A stretch of DNA of 64,000 nucleotides from Tolypothrix sp. FACHB-123 (GCF_014697075.1 NZ_JACJRE010000003.1:62001-126000); one strand, 5' to 3'; shown: positions 1 to 9,139, numbered from the stretch's first letter. Numbers and translations: made by a program. Notes: a model not told the origin generated them from the sequence alone.

Positions 1-46
1 AACGCTCAATTTCTGCATCAGACTGTGCCAGATTAATGTAAGTCAT
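1..46 (-). CDS. 5' end of the gene downstream of ndhK (partial)
   Basis: Only the first 15 codons lie in the window (reading MTYINLAQSDAEIER) and the rest runs off the left edge. The ATG follows the ndhK stop codon with no intervening base, so the two genes are surely co-transcribed and probably translationally coupled. In cyanobacteria ndhK is usually followed by ndhJ, which makes a NADH dehydrogenase subunit J the first guess, but 15 residues are too few to recognise a family. Confidence 0.55.
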   Translation of the reverse strand, partial: MTYINLAQSDAEIER

Positions 47-748
47 TTAGTCTTGGATAACTTGCGAATTTTGAGTTTCTGGTAATGCTAGAGGTAATTC
101 TAACCCTGGAGCCAGAGCAAGTTCTGGTGGCGGCACTTCCCTGCTGGCACTTTTGAGATATTTTCCATCATTAACAGGTTCTACAGGCTTGAGGTGATGG
201 GTAATGCTGTAATAGCGGTGAGTTTGTTGGGTTAGGTGACGTTCTTGAATGCTTTCATTAGCAATTTTCTTCCGCAATTTAATAATTGCATCGATAACAG
301 CTTCCGGGCGAGGCGGGCATCCTGGTATATAAATATCAACTGGAATTAATTTATCTACACCCCGCACTGCGCTAGGAGAATCGACACTAAACATTCCCCC
401 TGTGATGGTACAAGCACCCATCGCGATGACATATTTAGGTTCCGGCATTTGTTCATAGAGTCGCACGAGATTCGGCGCGTACTTCATGGTAATTGTGCCA
501 GCCGTAATTAACAGATCTGCTTGTCGCGGAGTCGCACGGGGAATCATCCCATATCGTTCTAAGTCAAAGCGCGACGCATAAGCAGCCATAAATTCCATAA
601 AGCAACAGGCTGTACCAAACATCAAGGGATACAGACTGGACATTTTTACCCAGTTGTAGATATCGTCAACTGTGGTGAGAATAATATTTTCCGATAATTG
701 TTGCGTAATTTCCGGACGCTCAACGGGGTTGATAATTGAACTAGTCAT
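47..748 (-). CDS. ndhK: NAD(P)H-quinone oxidoreductase subunit K (NdhK)
   Basis: NdhK is the NDH-1 (complex I-like) peripheral-arm subunit that holds the terminal [4Fe-4S] cluster N2 next to the plastoquinone site at the thylakoid membrane. The four cluster ligands are visible as the paired Cys in FGTACC, the Cys of MGACTITGG and the Cys of PGCPPRPEA. An upstream GTG in the same frame would add 29 residues, but I chose the ATG giving [14 protein letters not shown] because cyanobacterial NdhK proteins begin shortly before the IINP.ERP motif and GGGGA lies just upstream. Segments such as [24 protein letters not shown] differ from the usual SLWPLLFGTACCFIEF form, so this may be a second NdhK paralogue rather than the housekeeping copy; that comparison is from memory. 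The next gene starts immediately after the stop. Confidence 0.93.
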   Translation of the reverse strand: MTSSIINPVERPEITQQLSENIILTTVDDIYNWVKMSSLYPLMFGTACCFMEFMAAYASRFDLERYGMIPRATPRQADLLITAGTITMKYAPNLVRLYEQMPEPKYVIAMGACTITGGMFSVDSPSAVRGVDKLIPVDIYIPGCPPRPEAVIDAIIKLRKKIANESIQERHLTQQTHRYYSITHHLKPVEPVNDGKYLKSASREVPPPELALAPGLELPLALPETQNSQVIQD

Positions 749-1185
749 AAATTGAGTTCCCCAATAAATATTTGTAGAGCAATTAATCGCTACATCATTG
801 CTAACTACAGTTTCCGAAAACTCTCCCAACTCCACCAGTAAAGATAAAGGCGTTAAGGTGCTAACTTAAGCTCCAAGTTAGGGGATTTGCAACTAAAAAA
901 ATATACTATCGCTTTGTTGGCAGGGGGGCAGGGTAAAGGGTGCAGGGGGGAGGTGGAAAATATTATCTCTCTTAAATTGGATAATTGATTTTCTGGAAAT
1001 TCTTTAAGAAATGTTGAGATAAAGGCAGAGGTTGGTTCGACTGCGCTCACCAACCCGTGTCAAAGATTGGGAATTGAGATTTTCGGTGTAATTGCGGTTC
1101 TCTATTTTCTAAATTACGTGAAAAGCTGGGAGCGATCGCATAAATATTTTTCCAGGCGTGCAACTATTAAAAGGCTGACTCATCG
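749..1185. other. Gene-free stretch between divergent genes
   Basis: This interval separates divergently transcribed ndhK and the GNAT/WD40 gene and should hold both promoters. A G-rich run (CAGGGGGGCAGGG and GCAGGGGGGAGG) lies at about 921-953. Short open frames here have no ribosome binding site or recognisable product. I could not assign promoter hexamers with confidence. Confidence 0.4.
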
Positions 1186-3651
1186 ATGTCTTCATCCGCA
1201 AATTCACCGTCAGGATACTCATTCCGTCAAGGTACTGTTGCAGAACTCCAAGCGCACAACTCTAAATACTCTAAATGGGTAATTATTTTAATATCTATCT
1301 TGGAGATAGTTGTCAGTATCAGAACAGTTTTAGAGGCTTTTGTCAAGCGATTAGAAATAAATCATAAAGCATATTTATTTGAATATGGCAAACCACCAAA
1401 TCACTTTTTTGATTGGCAAATACTTTCTTCAGCCATCAAACCAAGTGATTTTCTTGTGTTTTTATCTATGGGCAGTGCCGTTGCCTTTGTATTTGCTATA
1501 TACAAACTTTCCGAATATTTAATGGCGCGCAGCTATACCAAGGATAAAGTATGGTTTGTTGAATATGAAAAGCAAATTGTTGGTTGGGCATTCATTGTAG
1601 TTAAAACTAACTATAATATCCTATCTAACATTTATATTCAGCCGAAACATCGCAGCCAAGGTGTTGGTTCACAATTACTCTGGCATTGTCTAGAAAATCT
1701 GAGTTTACCTGTATATCTAATTTATATTCCTTATCTCAAATCCTTTTATGAACGATTTGGGTTTGTCGCTCTCCCCAATGACGAAAAGCCTAGAGAATTC
1801 CGGTTTTCTCCACTCCCAGCGATGGTATTATTGCAACCACCAATTCCCATCAGCGAACAGCAATCTACAAATTTACCTTTACCACCAGGGGTTTTAATTC
1901 GTCCTTGCCAAAATTTTCAAGAACAATGGCAAATTTATCAAACATTTTGGCAGCGACAAAGATTTAGAAAGTCTCTCATTTATATTGCCACAATAATTGC
2001 TTTGCTAGCAGGCGGCAGTTTTGTAGTAATTAGTTTAACTGGAATTATCATCAAAGAATTACTAGGATTAACATGGCTCGCTGAATTTGATTATTCTGTA
2101 TTAGATTTGCCAGTTTCGGGAATTGCGATCGCGTTTTGGTTAATCTCTCTCTTCCTCATCTTGAATCGCTTTATTTTTAGGTGGCAAGAGTTACTAATTG
2201 AGAAAGATAAGCGCCCAATAGGTTACATTCACTTTGGTAAATACAATAACTATTCCATATTATTTAACTTACATATCGAAGCACAATATCAACCTCAAGA
2301 AATGACAAAGTTGATATTAGCGCGAATTCAGCCGCAAATCAATTTACCAATGTACTGTCTTGGTTGGCAGAGAGATAAACAGTTTTATCATGGGTTGGGT
2401 TTTATTTCCGCTCATCGTCAAGAACTTCCATTAGAATTTAGAATCATTCAATTTAGCGAGCAAATATATTTAAAACTGACATCCCAAGGGGCGACAAACA
2501 TATCTAATCAACTAGCGGAAACTATCGCCGCTATTAGCGCCCATCAAACGATACAGCCAGCAAATCTACTAGTAAAAAAGTCACGCGATCGCAAGTGGTT
2601 TTTGATTGGCGATGTAGTCATCTTCCTGGTGCTATACATGCTGACGCCGCTTTGGCAAATACCGCAAATTTATGCTGACTCACAGCCACAGACTCCCAAA
2701 CAAGATATCTCGACTAATACAACAGCTATCCCAGCTTGGAAGATACCAGAAAATATTGGAGTTTTAGCGATCGCGCCAGATAATCAAACACTTATCAGCG
2801 GAAGTGGGGAAAACAAAATTCAAGTTTGGGATATCAACAAAAAGAGTTTACAGCAAACCTTGAATATATTTTCTGGCAAAATTCAATCTATTGCTGTCAG
2901 TCCTGATAATCAAACTTTAGTTGTGGGTACATCTACAGGCATAATTCAAAAATGGGATTACAAAAGCGCTACATTAGATAAAACCTTTTACCCCGCCCAT
3001 TTAGGAGAAGTTCAAGCTTTAAATATCAGTGCTGATGCTCAAACCTTAGTCACTGGAAGTAAGAACGATCCAACTGTAAAAGTTTGGAATTTAGCAGATG
3101 GTAAATTGCTGCAAAAAGTTAATTCTCGTGGTTATGTGTTTGCTTTAGCAATTAGCAAAGACAATCAGAATTTATATATTGCTAGCTTGGGCGGTGTAAA
3201 GATTTGGGATTTGCGTCAACAAAAATTTGTCCAAAGCTGGGCGGCTCATTCTCGTGAAGTTGAGGTAATCGCCCTCAGTCCTGATGGTAAATTTATTGTC
3301 ACTGGTGGTTCTGATCGGCAAGACTTAAGTACAATTTGGATGGTGAAAGTTTGGGATGCGCAAACTTTAAAACTCTTAAAAACATTACCTGGTTATTCTA
3401 CATTCTTAACTTCTTTAACCGTGACTCCTGATAGTCAAACAATCATTTTTAACGATTGTTGTTCTACAAATCTATGGAATTGGACGAATAACAAATATAT
3501 TTCCTCTGTTGATGGACTTAAACATGATGCTGTTCTTAGTCCCGATGGTTTAAATCTGATCGGCGCAGCATCCGATCGCCAAACTATCACCATAAAAGAT
3601 TTAAACAGTCTCTTGCAACCTAATCCTCAGCAAACTACTACTAATAAATAA
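1186..3651 (+). CDS. Membrane-embedded duplicated GNAT domain protein with C-terminal WD40 repeats
   Basis: An 821-residue fusion. Residues 11-22 (YSFRQGTVAELQ) look like the first strand of a GNAT acetyltransferase. The fold is then interrupted by a membrane-spanning insertion (hydrophobic stretches near 31-50 and 88-108) and resumes at 121-197 with the acetyl-CoA-binding motif A (HRSQGVGSQLL, 155-165) and the terminal FYERFGFV. A second, degenerate copy follows: an RPC start at 239, an insertion with two hydrophobic segments (263-290, 308-330), then GNAT-like strands to about 420 ending YHGLGFI but lacking the R/Q-x-x-G-x-G/A loop. A further membrane segment (471-490) precedes about six WD40 repeats (521-812) with typical SPD..TL and VWD motifs. 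The substrate is unknown. The second GNAT copy probably does not bind acetyl-CoA. Topology suggests a membrane-tethered acetyltransferase with a WD40 protein-interaction platform; which side the WD40 lies on is not determined here. Confidence 0.8.
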   Translation: MSSSANSPSGYSFRQGTVAELQAHNSKYSKWVIILISILEIVVSIRTVLEAFVKRLEINHKAYLFEYGKPPNHFFDWQILSSAIKPSDFLVFLSMGSAVAFVFAIYKLSEYLMARSYTKDKVWFVEYEKQIVGWAFIVVKTNYNILSNIYIQPKHRSQGVGSQLLWHCLENLSLPVYLIYIPYLKSFYERFGFVALPNDEKPREFRFSPLPAMVLLQPPIPISEQQSTNLPLPPGVLIRPCQNFQEQWQIYQTFWQRQRFRKSLIYIATIIALLAGGSFVVISLTGIIIKELLGLTWLAEFDYSVLDLPVSGIAIAFWLISLFLILNRFIFRWQELLIEKDKRPIGYIHFGKYNNYSILFNLHIEAQYQPQEMTKLILARIQPQINLPMYCLGWQRDKQFYHGLGFISAHRQELPLEFRIIQFSEQIYLKLTSQGATNISNQLAETIAAISAHQTIQPANLLVKKSRDRKWFLIGDVVIFLVLYMLTPLWQIPQIYADSQPQTPKQDISTNTTAIPAWKIPENIGVLAIAPDNQTLISGSGENKIQVWDINKKSLQQTLNIFSGKIQSIAVSPDNQTLVVGTSTGIIQKWDYKSATLDKTFYPAHLGEVQALNISADAQTLVTGSKNDPTVKVWNLADGKLLQKVNSRGYVFALAISKDNQNLYIASLGGVKIWDLRQQKFVQSWAAHSREVEVIALSPDGKFIVTGGSDRQDLSTIWMVKVWDAQTLKLLKTLPGYSTFLTSLTVTPDSQTIIFNDCCSTNLWNWTNNKYISSVDGLKHDAVLSPDGLNLIGAASDRQTITIKDLNSLLQPNPQQTTTNK

Positions 3652-3987
3652 CAAATAGGTAGGGGCACGGCAATGCCGTGCCCTGGAAAATATATTGATG
3701 TGTTGGCAGCATTATTGCAACTGCGACAAAGAAGACAAAGCAACTCAAGCAAGTAACCCCAGGCGCTTACCATTTTCACGAGATAAACGGATTAAATATT
3801 GACGGGTGCTGTGCTCAATATGGAAATAATTACAAAATTAAACAATAGTTGCGATATTAATATCCTTGACATATCTGGGTTGTGCAACACACAAGAGACA
3901 TACTATAACGTAGGTACTCAGGTTTCATTCCCTGAGCAAGCACAACAGTAAGTTCCCGTTTAAGTTTAGTTTTAAACTCAAAAAAAT
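3652..3987. other. Intergenic region with a dispersed palindrome
   Basis: Apart from the perfect hairpin listed separately at 3663-3683, this interval holds a minor inverted repeat (CTCAGG at 3917-3922 with CCTGAG at 3931-3936) just upstream of the HlyD-family gene. No open frame is convincing. Confidence 0.4.
3663..3683. repeat. Perfect 9-bp hairpin GGGCACGGC-AAT-GCCGTGCCC
   Basis: Perfect inverted repeat with a 3-base loop, 12 bp beyond the WD40 fusion stop codon, not followed by a T-run. It resembles the small dispersed palindromes of cyanobacterial intergenic DNA; a related half (GCCGTGCCCCTAC) occurs at about 11687-11699. It could serve as a transcript 3' stabiliser or weak terminator. 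Confidence 0.7.
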
Positions 3988-5247
3988 ATGGCTCAGCCAG
4001 TTTCGCCAGCCCAAGAACCTTTTGATACTACCGCAACTACTAAAAGTAAACGCAAACTCTCACCGCGTTTATTAATCCCATTAGGTTTATTACTCACAGG
4101 TGTCGGACTTTTCACTTCCTATTTAATATCATCGCGTTCCGCAGCTAACATCCTCAAAGTTAGCGGTCGCATTGAAGGCTATGAAACTAATATTGGTGCT
4201 AAAGTAGCAGGACGCATCACCTCGGTAGCTGTACGCGAAGGGGATACAGTGCGTGAAAAACAAGTCATTGTCAATTTAGATGACGCAGAGATTCAAGCAC
4301 AACTGCAAGGTGCATCGGCGCGTGTAGATGCAATGCAAAAACAGGAAGAACAAGCAAGATTGCAAATCAGTCTTTTAGAAAATCAGATTTTGGAAAATCG
4401 GATTACCTTACAACAATCAGTAGATGATGCAAAAGGGCGAATCTTTCAGGCGGAATCATCATTCGCTTCCAGCCAAGCCCAGCTAACTCAAGTGATCGCT
4501 AATGTAGAACAAGCCAAATCTGAGTTGAAATTAGCGCAAATGAACCGCGATCGCTACGCTAAATTAGTTAAACAGGGCGCTGTTACTAGACAACAATTCG
4601 ATCAAGCCCAAACTAACTGGGAAAGTGCATTAGCTAACCTGCGATCGCGTCAAGCAGCAGTAGTTTCTTATCAAAAATTAGTCAATTCTGCTCAAGGACA
4701 ATTAACTCAAGCTAAAAGTTCGGGATTAAATCCCTCTATCCGCAACGCTCAACTATCCCAATTAAACAACCAATTAGATCAAACTCGCCTGAAACTAGGT
4801 ACAGCACAAGCTGATGTACTCAATGCTAAAGCCGCTTTGCAAGAAATCAAAGCTAAAATTGCCGATCTCACGGTGACTAGTCCCATTAACGGCGTAGTTA
4901 TCAGTCGGAATGTAGAACCAGGAGTAGTTGTTACCACTGGTAAAACTTTGCTCACCTTAATCGATCCGAAAACAGTTTATCTCCGTGCTTTTATTCCCCA
5001 AGGTAATATTGGTAAAGTTCGTATTGGTCAAGAAGCTAAGATACTTTTAGACTCAGCACTCAAACAACCCCTAAGTGGCAAAATTGCTGCCATTGATACC
5101 CAAGCATCTTTTACCCCTGAGAATATTTATTTTCAACAAGACCGAGTTAGACAAGTTTTTGGTGTCAAAATTACCATCGACAACCCAGGAGGATTTGCTA
5201 AACCAGGAATGCCAGCAGATGCTGAGATTAATATTACAGCGGAGTAG
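3988..5247 (+). CDS. HlyD-family membrane fusion (periplasmic adaptor) protein
   Basis: Adaptor subunit of an ABC exporter, expected to bridge the inner-membrane transporter and an outer-membrane channel. A cytoplasmic basic N-terminus precedes one membrane anchor (about 27-47). The first half of the lipoyl/barrel-sandwich domain follows (GRIEGYETNIGAKVAGRI, then VREGDTVREKQVIVNLDD). A long Gln/Ala-rich coiled coil occupies about 105-290, the second lipoyl half is at about 295-325 (SPINGVVISRNVEPG), and a beta-barrel and membrane-proximal domain complete the 419 residues, a normal length. The ABC ATPase and permease lie downstream on the same strand, as in the E. coli ybhGFSR set. The 505-bp gap to the ATPase gene is unusual for such an operon and is filled by repeats. 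The exported substrate cannot be read from the sequence. Confidence 0.9.
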   Translation: MAQPVSPAQEPFDTTATTKSKRKLSPRLLIPLGLLLTGVGLFTSYLISSRSAANILKVSGRIEGYETNIGAKVAGRITSVAVREGDTVREKQVIVNLDDAEIQAQLQGASARVDAMQKQEEQARLQISLLENQILENRITLQQSVDDAKGRIFQAESSFASSQAQLTQVIANVEQAKSELKLAQMNRDRYAKLVKQGAVTRQQFDQAQTNWESALANLRSRQAAVVSYQKLVNSAQGQLTQAKSSGLNPSIRNAQLSQLNNQLDQTRLKLGTAQADVLNAKAALQEIKAKIADLTVTSPINGVVISRNVEPGVVVTTGKTLLTLIDPKTVYLRAFIPQGNIGKVRIGQEAKILLDSALKQPLSGKIAAIDTQASFTPENIYFQQDRVRQVFGVKITIDNPGGFAKPGMPADAEINITAE

Positions 5248-5340
5248 GGCAACAAAGGACAAAGAGGCAGGGAAGCAGGGGAGCAGAGGAGCAAGGGAGC
5301 AGAGGAGAATAGGATTTTTGATGAAGTAAGGATGTTATTT

Positions 5341-5559
5341 GAGCCTTTTTGCTTGGAGGTTGAGGCTTTTTGCTTGGAAGTTGAGCCTTTTTGCTTGGAG
5401 GTTGAGGCTTTTTGCTTGGAAGTTGCGGCTTTTTACTCGGAAGTTGAGACTTTGAACTCGGAAGTTGCACCTTTTTACTTGGAAGTTGAGGCTTTTTGCT
5501 TGGAAGTTGAGGCTTTTTGCTTGGAAGTTGCACCTTTGCGCTTGGAAGTTGCGGCTTTG
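5341..5559. repeat. 21-bp tandem repeat array 1 (10 units plus a partial)
   Basis: Ten consecutive 21-bp units plus 9 bp, consensus GAGGCTTTTTGCTTGGAAGTT, diverging mainly at unit positions 2-6 and 10-14 (for example GCACCTTTTTACTTGGAAGTT). The period is exact, so frames on both strands stay open and would encode heptads such as LEVEAFC. A frame starting at 5332 covers the array on the plus strand, but it has no good ribosome binding site and runs into the adjacent palindromic element, so I treat the array as non-coding. It lies inside the exporter operon. Confidence 0.9.
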
Positions 5560-5655
5560 AAAATAAAACTTCTAACTTATACCAATTCAATTCATGATTT
5601 TGTCTTATGGATTGTCGTTAAGGGCGGGGAAACCCCACCCCTACAACTGACAACT

Positions 5656-5718
5656 GTACGGGCGGGTTCACAGATATCCTCACTGATTCATGAAGATCTC
5701 GCATAAACCCGCCCCTAC
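5656..5718. repeat. 63-bp palindromic element, copy 1
   Basis: Ends are GTACGGGCGGGTT and AACCCGCCCCTAC, a 13-bp terminal inverted repeat with one mismatch. A second copy of the same 63-bp length, with the shared interior TTCACAGATAT, lies at 11537-11599. A related half-site (GGGCGGGGAAACCCCACCCC) lies just upstream at about 5621. A run of CTGACAA heptamers follows it. This is a small mobile or formerly mobile palindrome. Confidence 0.8.
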
Positions 5719-5747
5719 TAACAACTGACAACTGACAACTGACTACT
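5719..5747. repeat. CTGACAA heptanucleotide repeat (STRR-type)
   Basis: Tandem AACTGAC units (AACAACTGACAACTGACAAC) just before the ATPase start codon. This is the complement of the TTGTCAG repeat at 10517-10554 and matches the type of short tandem repeats known from heterocystous cyanobacteria. Confidence 0.7.
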
Positions 5748-5752
5748 CACCA

Positions 5753-7687
5753 ATGACTAACGTTGTAATTTGGGTGGAGGCTTTAAATAAACGTTACGGT
5801 AAATTAGTCGCCGTGAAAGGAATTAATTTTACCGTCAACCAAGGAGAAATTTTTGGCTTAATCGGCCCTGATGGTGCGGGGAAAACTACCACATTTCACA
5901 TTTTGGGTGGGGTAATGGAAGCGTCAGCAGGGAAGATTCAGATATTAGGTAAACCTCCTCGCGATGCGCGTTTATCTATTAGTTACCTGACACAGCAATT
6001 TTCTCTGTATCTTGACCTCAGTATTGATGAAAATCTCCGCTATAGTGCCGGTTTACGTGAAGTTCCTGAGGATGTTTTTGTCCAGCGTCGCCAAAAATAC
6101 TTACGTTTGATGAGTTTAGAGAAATTTGGCGATCGCTTGGCGGGTCGTCTCTCCGGGGGGATGAAACAAAAGCTGGCTTTATGCTGTGCTTTGATTTCCC
6201 AGCCGCAAATTTTGTTATTGGATGAACCCACGACAGGTGTAGATCCTGTATCACGGCGGGAATTTTGGGATGTATTAGCGGCGATCGCGGCTGAGGGGGT
6301 GACGGTAGTTGTGGCGACACCTTATTTAGATGAAGCAGAAAGATGCGATCGCATTGCTTTAATGTATGAAGGCGAAATCCAGCAAATTGGTACTCTTACC
6401 CAGTTACGCCAATCTTTAGGTTTACAGCGTTTAGAAGTTCGCACCAATAACATCGCAGCCGCAGAGCAAGTTTTACACAATGCAACCAATAATATTCAAA
6501 CATCAATAGTCGATGTCCAAACCTTTGGCGATAGATTAGATGTATTAGTTAAAGATGCAGCAGCAGCTACCGCCACCGTTGAGAAAATTTTTGCCCAGCA
6601 GCAACTACAACTAAATAACATTCAAACAGCAGATGCAACTTTAGAAAATGTATTTGTCTCTCACCTGCGCGCATCGGGAAATGACCCAGAATTTATTTCT
6701 TTTCCTCGCACAAAAACAAGGGATAGGGATGAAGAAATAGTTAATAATTTATCTGTGGCGATTGGTGCTAATAAATTAAGCAAAATATTTGGTGATTTTT
6801 CAGCAGTTAAAGGTGTAGATTTAGAAATCCACTATGGTGAAATTTATGGATTATTAGGAGCGAATGGCGCAGGAAAGACCACAATCATTAAAATGCTCTG
6901 TGGATTGCTAGAACCGACATCAGGCAAGATTTCTTTAGCAGGAGAAACACAGAATTTGCGTAGCAGTGCATTAAGAAAACGCATTGGTTACATGAGTCAA
7001 AAGTTCACACTCTACGATGATTTAACTATTATTCAGAACTTAGAATTTTATTGTGGTGTTTATGGAGTAGCGAGACAATTACGCCGCAGCAAAATCGACT
7101 GGGTACTGAGAACTTGTGGCTTAGTTGGCAGAGAAAACATGCTCACCGGACAACTACCAGGGGGATGGAAACAGCGAGTAGCCTTTGGTGCTTCCGTAAT
7201 GCATGAACCAGAGATATTATTTCTCGATGAACCGACATCAGGAGTAGATCCCTTAGCGCGGCGGCAATTTTGGCGCTTAATTAACGAGTTTGCACGAACC
7301 GGCACAGCGGTGTTAGTCACCACCCATTATTTAGAAGAAGCCGAACAGTGTAACCGCATGGGGTTTATGGTAGCCGGGGAAATGGTAGTTCAAGGTTCCC
7401 CCAGTGAAATTAAAGCCGCACAACCCGGCAAGTTGATAGAAATAGTCACAGATAGAACTCAAGATGCCTCTAATTTACTTAAAACACATTTTGCTGCTTG
7501 GCGAGTATCAATTTTTGGCGATCGCCTCCACCTAGTCCTCGATCATCCCGACGCAGATATCCCCCGAATTAGCGCAATTTTGCAAACAGATCGCATAAAT
7601 ATCCACTCCCTTCGCTCAATCCCCTTTTCTCTCGAAGATGCTTTCATCGGCATAGTCCAACGCACGGAAGAAGGGACTAGAGACTAG
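5753..7687 (+). CDS. ABC exporter ATPase with two fused nucleotide-binding domains (YbhF-like)
   Basis: Energises a drug or small-molecule exporter together with the flanking HlyD protein and ABC-2 permease. NBD1 has Walker A GPDGAGKTT (38-46), signature LSGGMKQ (133-139) and Walker B ILLLDEPTTGVDP (from 153). NBD2 has Walker A GANGAGKTT (near 367), a non-canonical signature LPGGWKQR in place of LSGGQ, and Walker B ILFLDEPTSGVDP. The 644-residue double-NBD layout is that of YbhF-type proteins, in which a deviating second signature is also known, so this may be normal asymmetry. The start chosen gives MTNVVIWVEALNKRYGK. The permease gene begins 33 bp after the stop. Confidence 0.92.
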   Translation: MTNVVIWVEALNKRYGKLVAVKGINFTVNQGEIFGLIGPDGAGKTTTFHILGGVMEASAGKIQILGKPPRDARLSISYLTQQFSLYLDLSIDENLRYSAGLREVPEDVFVQRRQKYLRLMSLEKFGDRLAGRLSGGMKQKLALCCALISQPQILLLDEPTTGVDPVSRREFWDVLAAIAAEGVTVVVATPYLDEAERCDRIALMYEGEIQQIGTLTQLRQSLGLQRLEVRTNNIAAAEQVLHNATNNIQTSIVDVQTFGDRLDVLVKDAAAATATVEKIFAQQQLQLNNIQTADATLENVFVSHLRASGNDPEFISFPRTKTRDRDEEIVNNLSVAIGANKLSKIFGDFSAVKGVDLEIHYGEIYGLLGANGAGKTTIIKMLCGLLEPTSGKISLAGETQNLRSSALRKRIGYMSQKFTLYDDLTIIQNLEFYCGVYGVARQLRRSKIDWVLRTCGLVGRENMLTGQLPGGWKQRVAFGASVMHEPEILFLDEPTSGVDPLARRQFWRLINEFARTGTAVLVTTHYLEEAEQCNRMGFMVAGEMVVQGSPSEIKAAQPGKLIEIVTDRTQDASNLLKTHFAAWRVSIFGDRLHLVLDHPDADIPRISAILQTDRINIHSLRSIPFSLEDAFIGIVQRTEEGTRD

Positions 7688-7720
7688 TAGGGGGAAAAGA
7701 AAGCAAATACCCAATGCCCA

Positions 7721-8866
7721 ATGAAAAGAATATTATCCCAATGTCGTAAAGAGTTAGCACAATTTAGGCGCGATCGCCTTTCTTTAGCGCTGGCGTTTCT
7801 CCTACCATTGATTACCTTAATTATTTTTGGTTTTGTAATTCGCCTAGAATCGAAAAATATTCCGATATTTATTCAAGATTTTGATAACAGTCCTCTCAGT
7901 CGAGCCTATATTGAGCGTTTATTTGCTACTAATCAATTTGAACCAATTCATAATTTTAAATTTCCCCTGTTCACTTCCCTCAATAAATCTCCAGATGAAA
8001 TCTCCAATCCTCAAGAGGCGATAGATAAAGGACTCGCAAAAGCTGCGATCGTGATTCCTCCAGATTTCAGCCGTCGCATTAAATCCGATTTAACTACCAA
8101 CATCCAAGTTTTAGTTGATGGGACTGATGTTAATAATGCCAGAATTATCAAAAATAGTATTCAAGCAACCACAAGATTTTTTTTAAGAGATTCAGGGCTA
8201 CAACCATCATTTGATAAAATTGTGGCGCATATCCGCCTCTGGTTTAATCCGGGGAGAAAAGAATCGTTATATATCGTACCTGGTATTTATGCAGTTATCC
8301 TCTGGATTTATCCCTCATTATTAACAGCAGTCGCAATGGTGCGCGAAAAAGAAAAAGGGACAATCTTACAAGTTTACGCTTCTAGCCTCAGCGCTGAAGA
8401 ACTACTATTAGGAAAAGGCTTAGCTTACCTTTTAATTGGCATCAGCGAAGCTTTATTAATCGTAGTCATGAGCGCTATCATTTGGCAACTAGGCTTTGTA
8501 GTCGAGCCAACACCATTATTATTAGGTACACTCCTATTTTTAATAGATAGTGTCATGTTTGGCTTATTAATTGGTGTACGTGTTAATAATCAAAATTCTG
8601 CTGTGCAAGCTGTCGCCTTAGTAGGTTTCTTAACAGCTTTACTACTATCAGGTTTTATTTATCCACTGAGTAATATTCCTTTCCCCCTCTCATTATTTTC
8701 CGCTATTATTCCCGCCCGTTATTATATTGAAATCACTCGCGATGCTTACGTGCGCGGTACTGGCTGGGCTGGCGTTTGGTTCGCCATTCTTATGCTAATT
8801 ATTCTCGGATTTTTACTTTTCAATGTCGCCCGTCGGATATTAAAAAGAATGCAATTACCAGATTAG
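7721..8866 (+). CDS. ABC-2 type exporter permease (YbhS/YbhR-like)
   Basis: Membrane subunit of the exporter. One transmembrane helix near residues 23-43 is followed by a large extracytoplasmic loop (about 45-185) and five further helices in the C-terminal half, as in ABC-2 permeases. VREKEKGTILQVYASSL is the conserved cytoplasmic coupling segment, and PARYYIEITRDAYVRG is the typical terminal loop. The YbhGFSR and RND-like ABC-2 systems normally encode two such permeases; only one is present here and no second follows before the Rieske gene, so the transporter is either a homodimer or uses a permease encoded elsewhere. Confidence 0.9.
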   Translation: MKRILSQCRKELAQFRRDRLSLALAFLLPLITLIIFGFVIRLESKNIPIFIQDFDNSPLSRAYIERLFATNQFEPIHNFKFPLFTSLNKSPDEISNPQEAIDKGLAKAAIVIPPDFSRRIKSDLTTNIQVLVDGTDVNNARIIKNSIQATTRFFLRDSGLQPSFDKIVAHIRLWFNPGRKESLYIVPGIYAVILWIYPSLLTAVAMVREKEKGTILQVYASSLSAEELLLGKGLAYLLIGISEALLIVVMSAIIWQLGFVVEPTPLLLGTLLFLIDSVMFGLLIGVRVNNQNSAVQAVALVGFLTALLLSGFIYPLSNIPFPLSLFSAIIPARYYIEITRDAYVRGTGWAGVWFAILMLIILGFLLFNVARRILKRMQLPD

Positions 8867-8893
8867 TTATTGACAATTATGTTGCAAAAAATC

Positions 8894-9139
8894 GTAGGGT
8901 GTGTTACGCCGTAGGCTAACGCACCGTGAAAAATTTTTAGCTCAATAACCTAGATTTATACAAATTTAAGAAAAGTTCTGATATTCTGGGATTGCTTCGC
9001 TACAATGCTTTTCGGTCGCAATGACAAATTTTGTTTGCGTAAGTCCTCTATATGCATCTTCATCCAAAAACGTTATTACGTAGGCTAAGACTCTACGAAT
9101 AATTAAAGGTGCGTTACGCTACGCGATAACACACCCTAC
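8894..9139. mobile_element. 246-bp MITE-like element with perfect 13-bp inverted ends
   Basis: GTAGGGTGTGTTA at the left end is the exact reverse complement of TAACACACCCTAC at the right end. Secondary inverted repeats sit inside each end (TTACGCCGTAGGCTAACGCAC on the left, GCGTTACGCTACGCGATAAC on the right). It has no open frame. The termini resemble the shorter palindrome at 13897-13932. Flanking target duplication is not evident. Confidence 0.6.

Noticed and set aside
853-1053. Short minus-strand frame next to ndhK
   Set aside because: No start signal, and translation of G-rich non-coding DNA.
5332-5706. Open frame across 21-bp array 1, and the opposite-strand frame at 5234-5590
   Set aside because: Openness follows from the exact 21-bp period; there is no proper ribosome binding site and the frame runs into a palindromic element.
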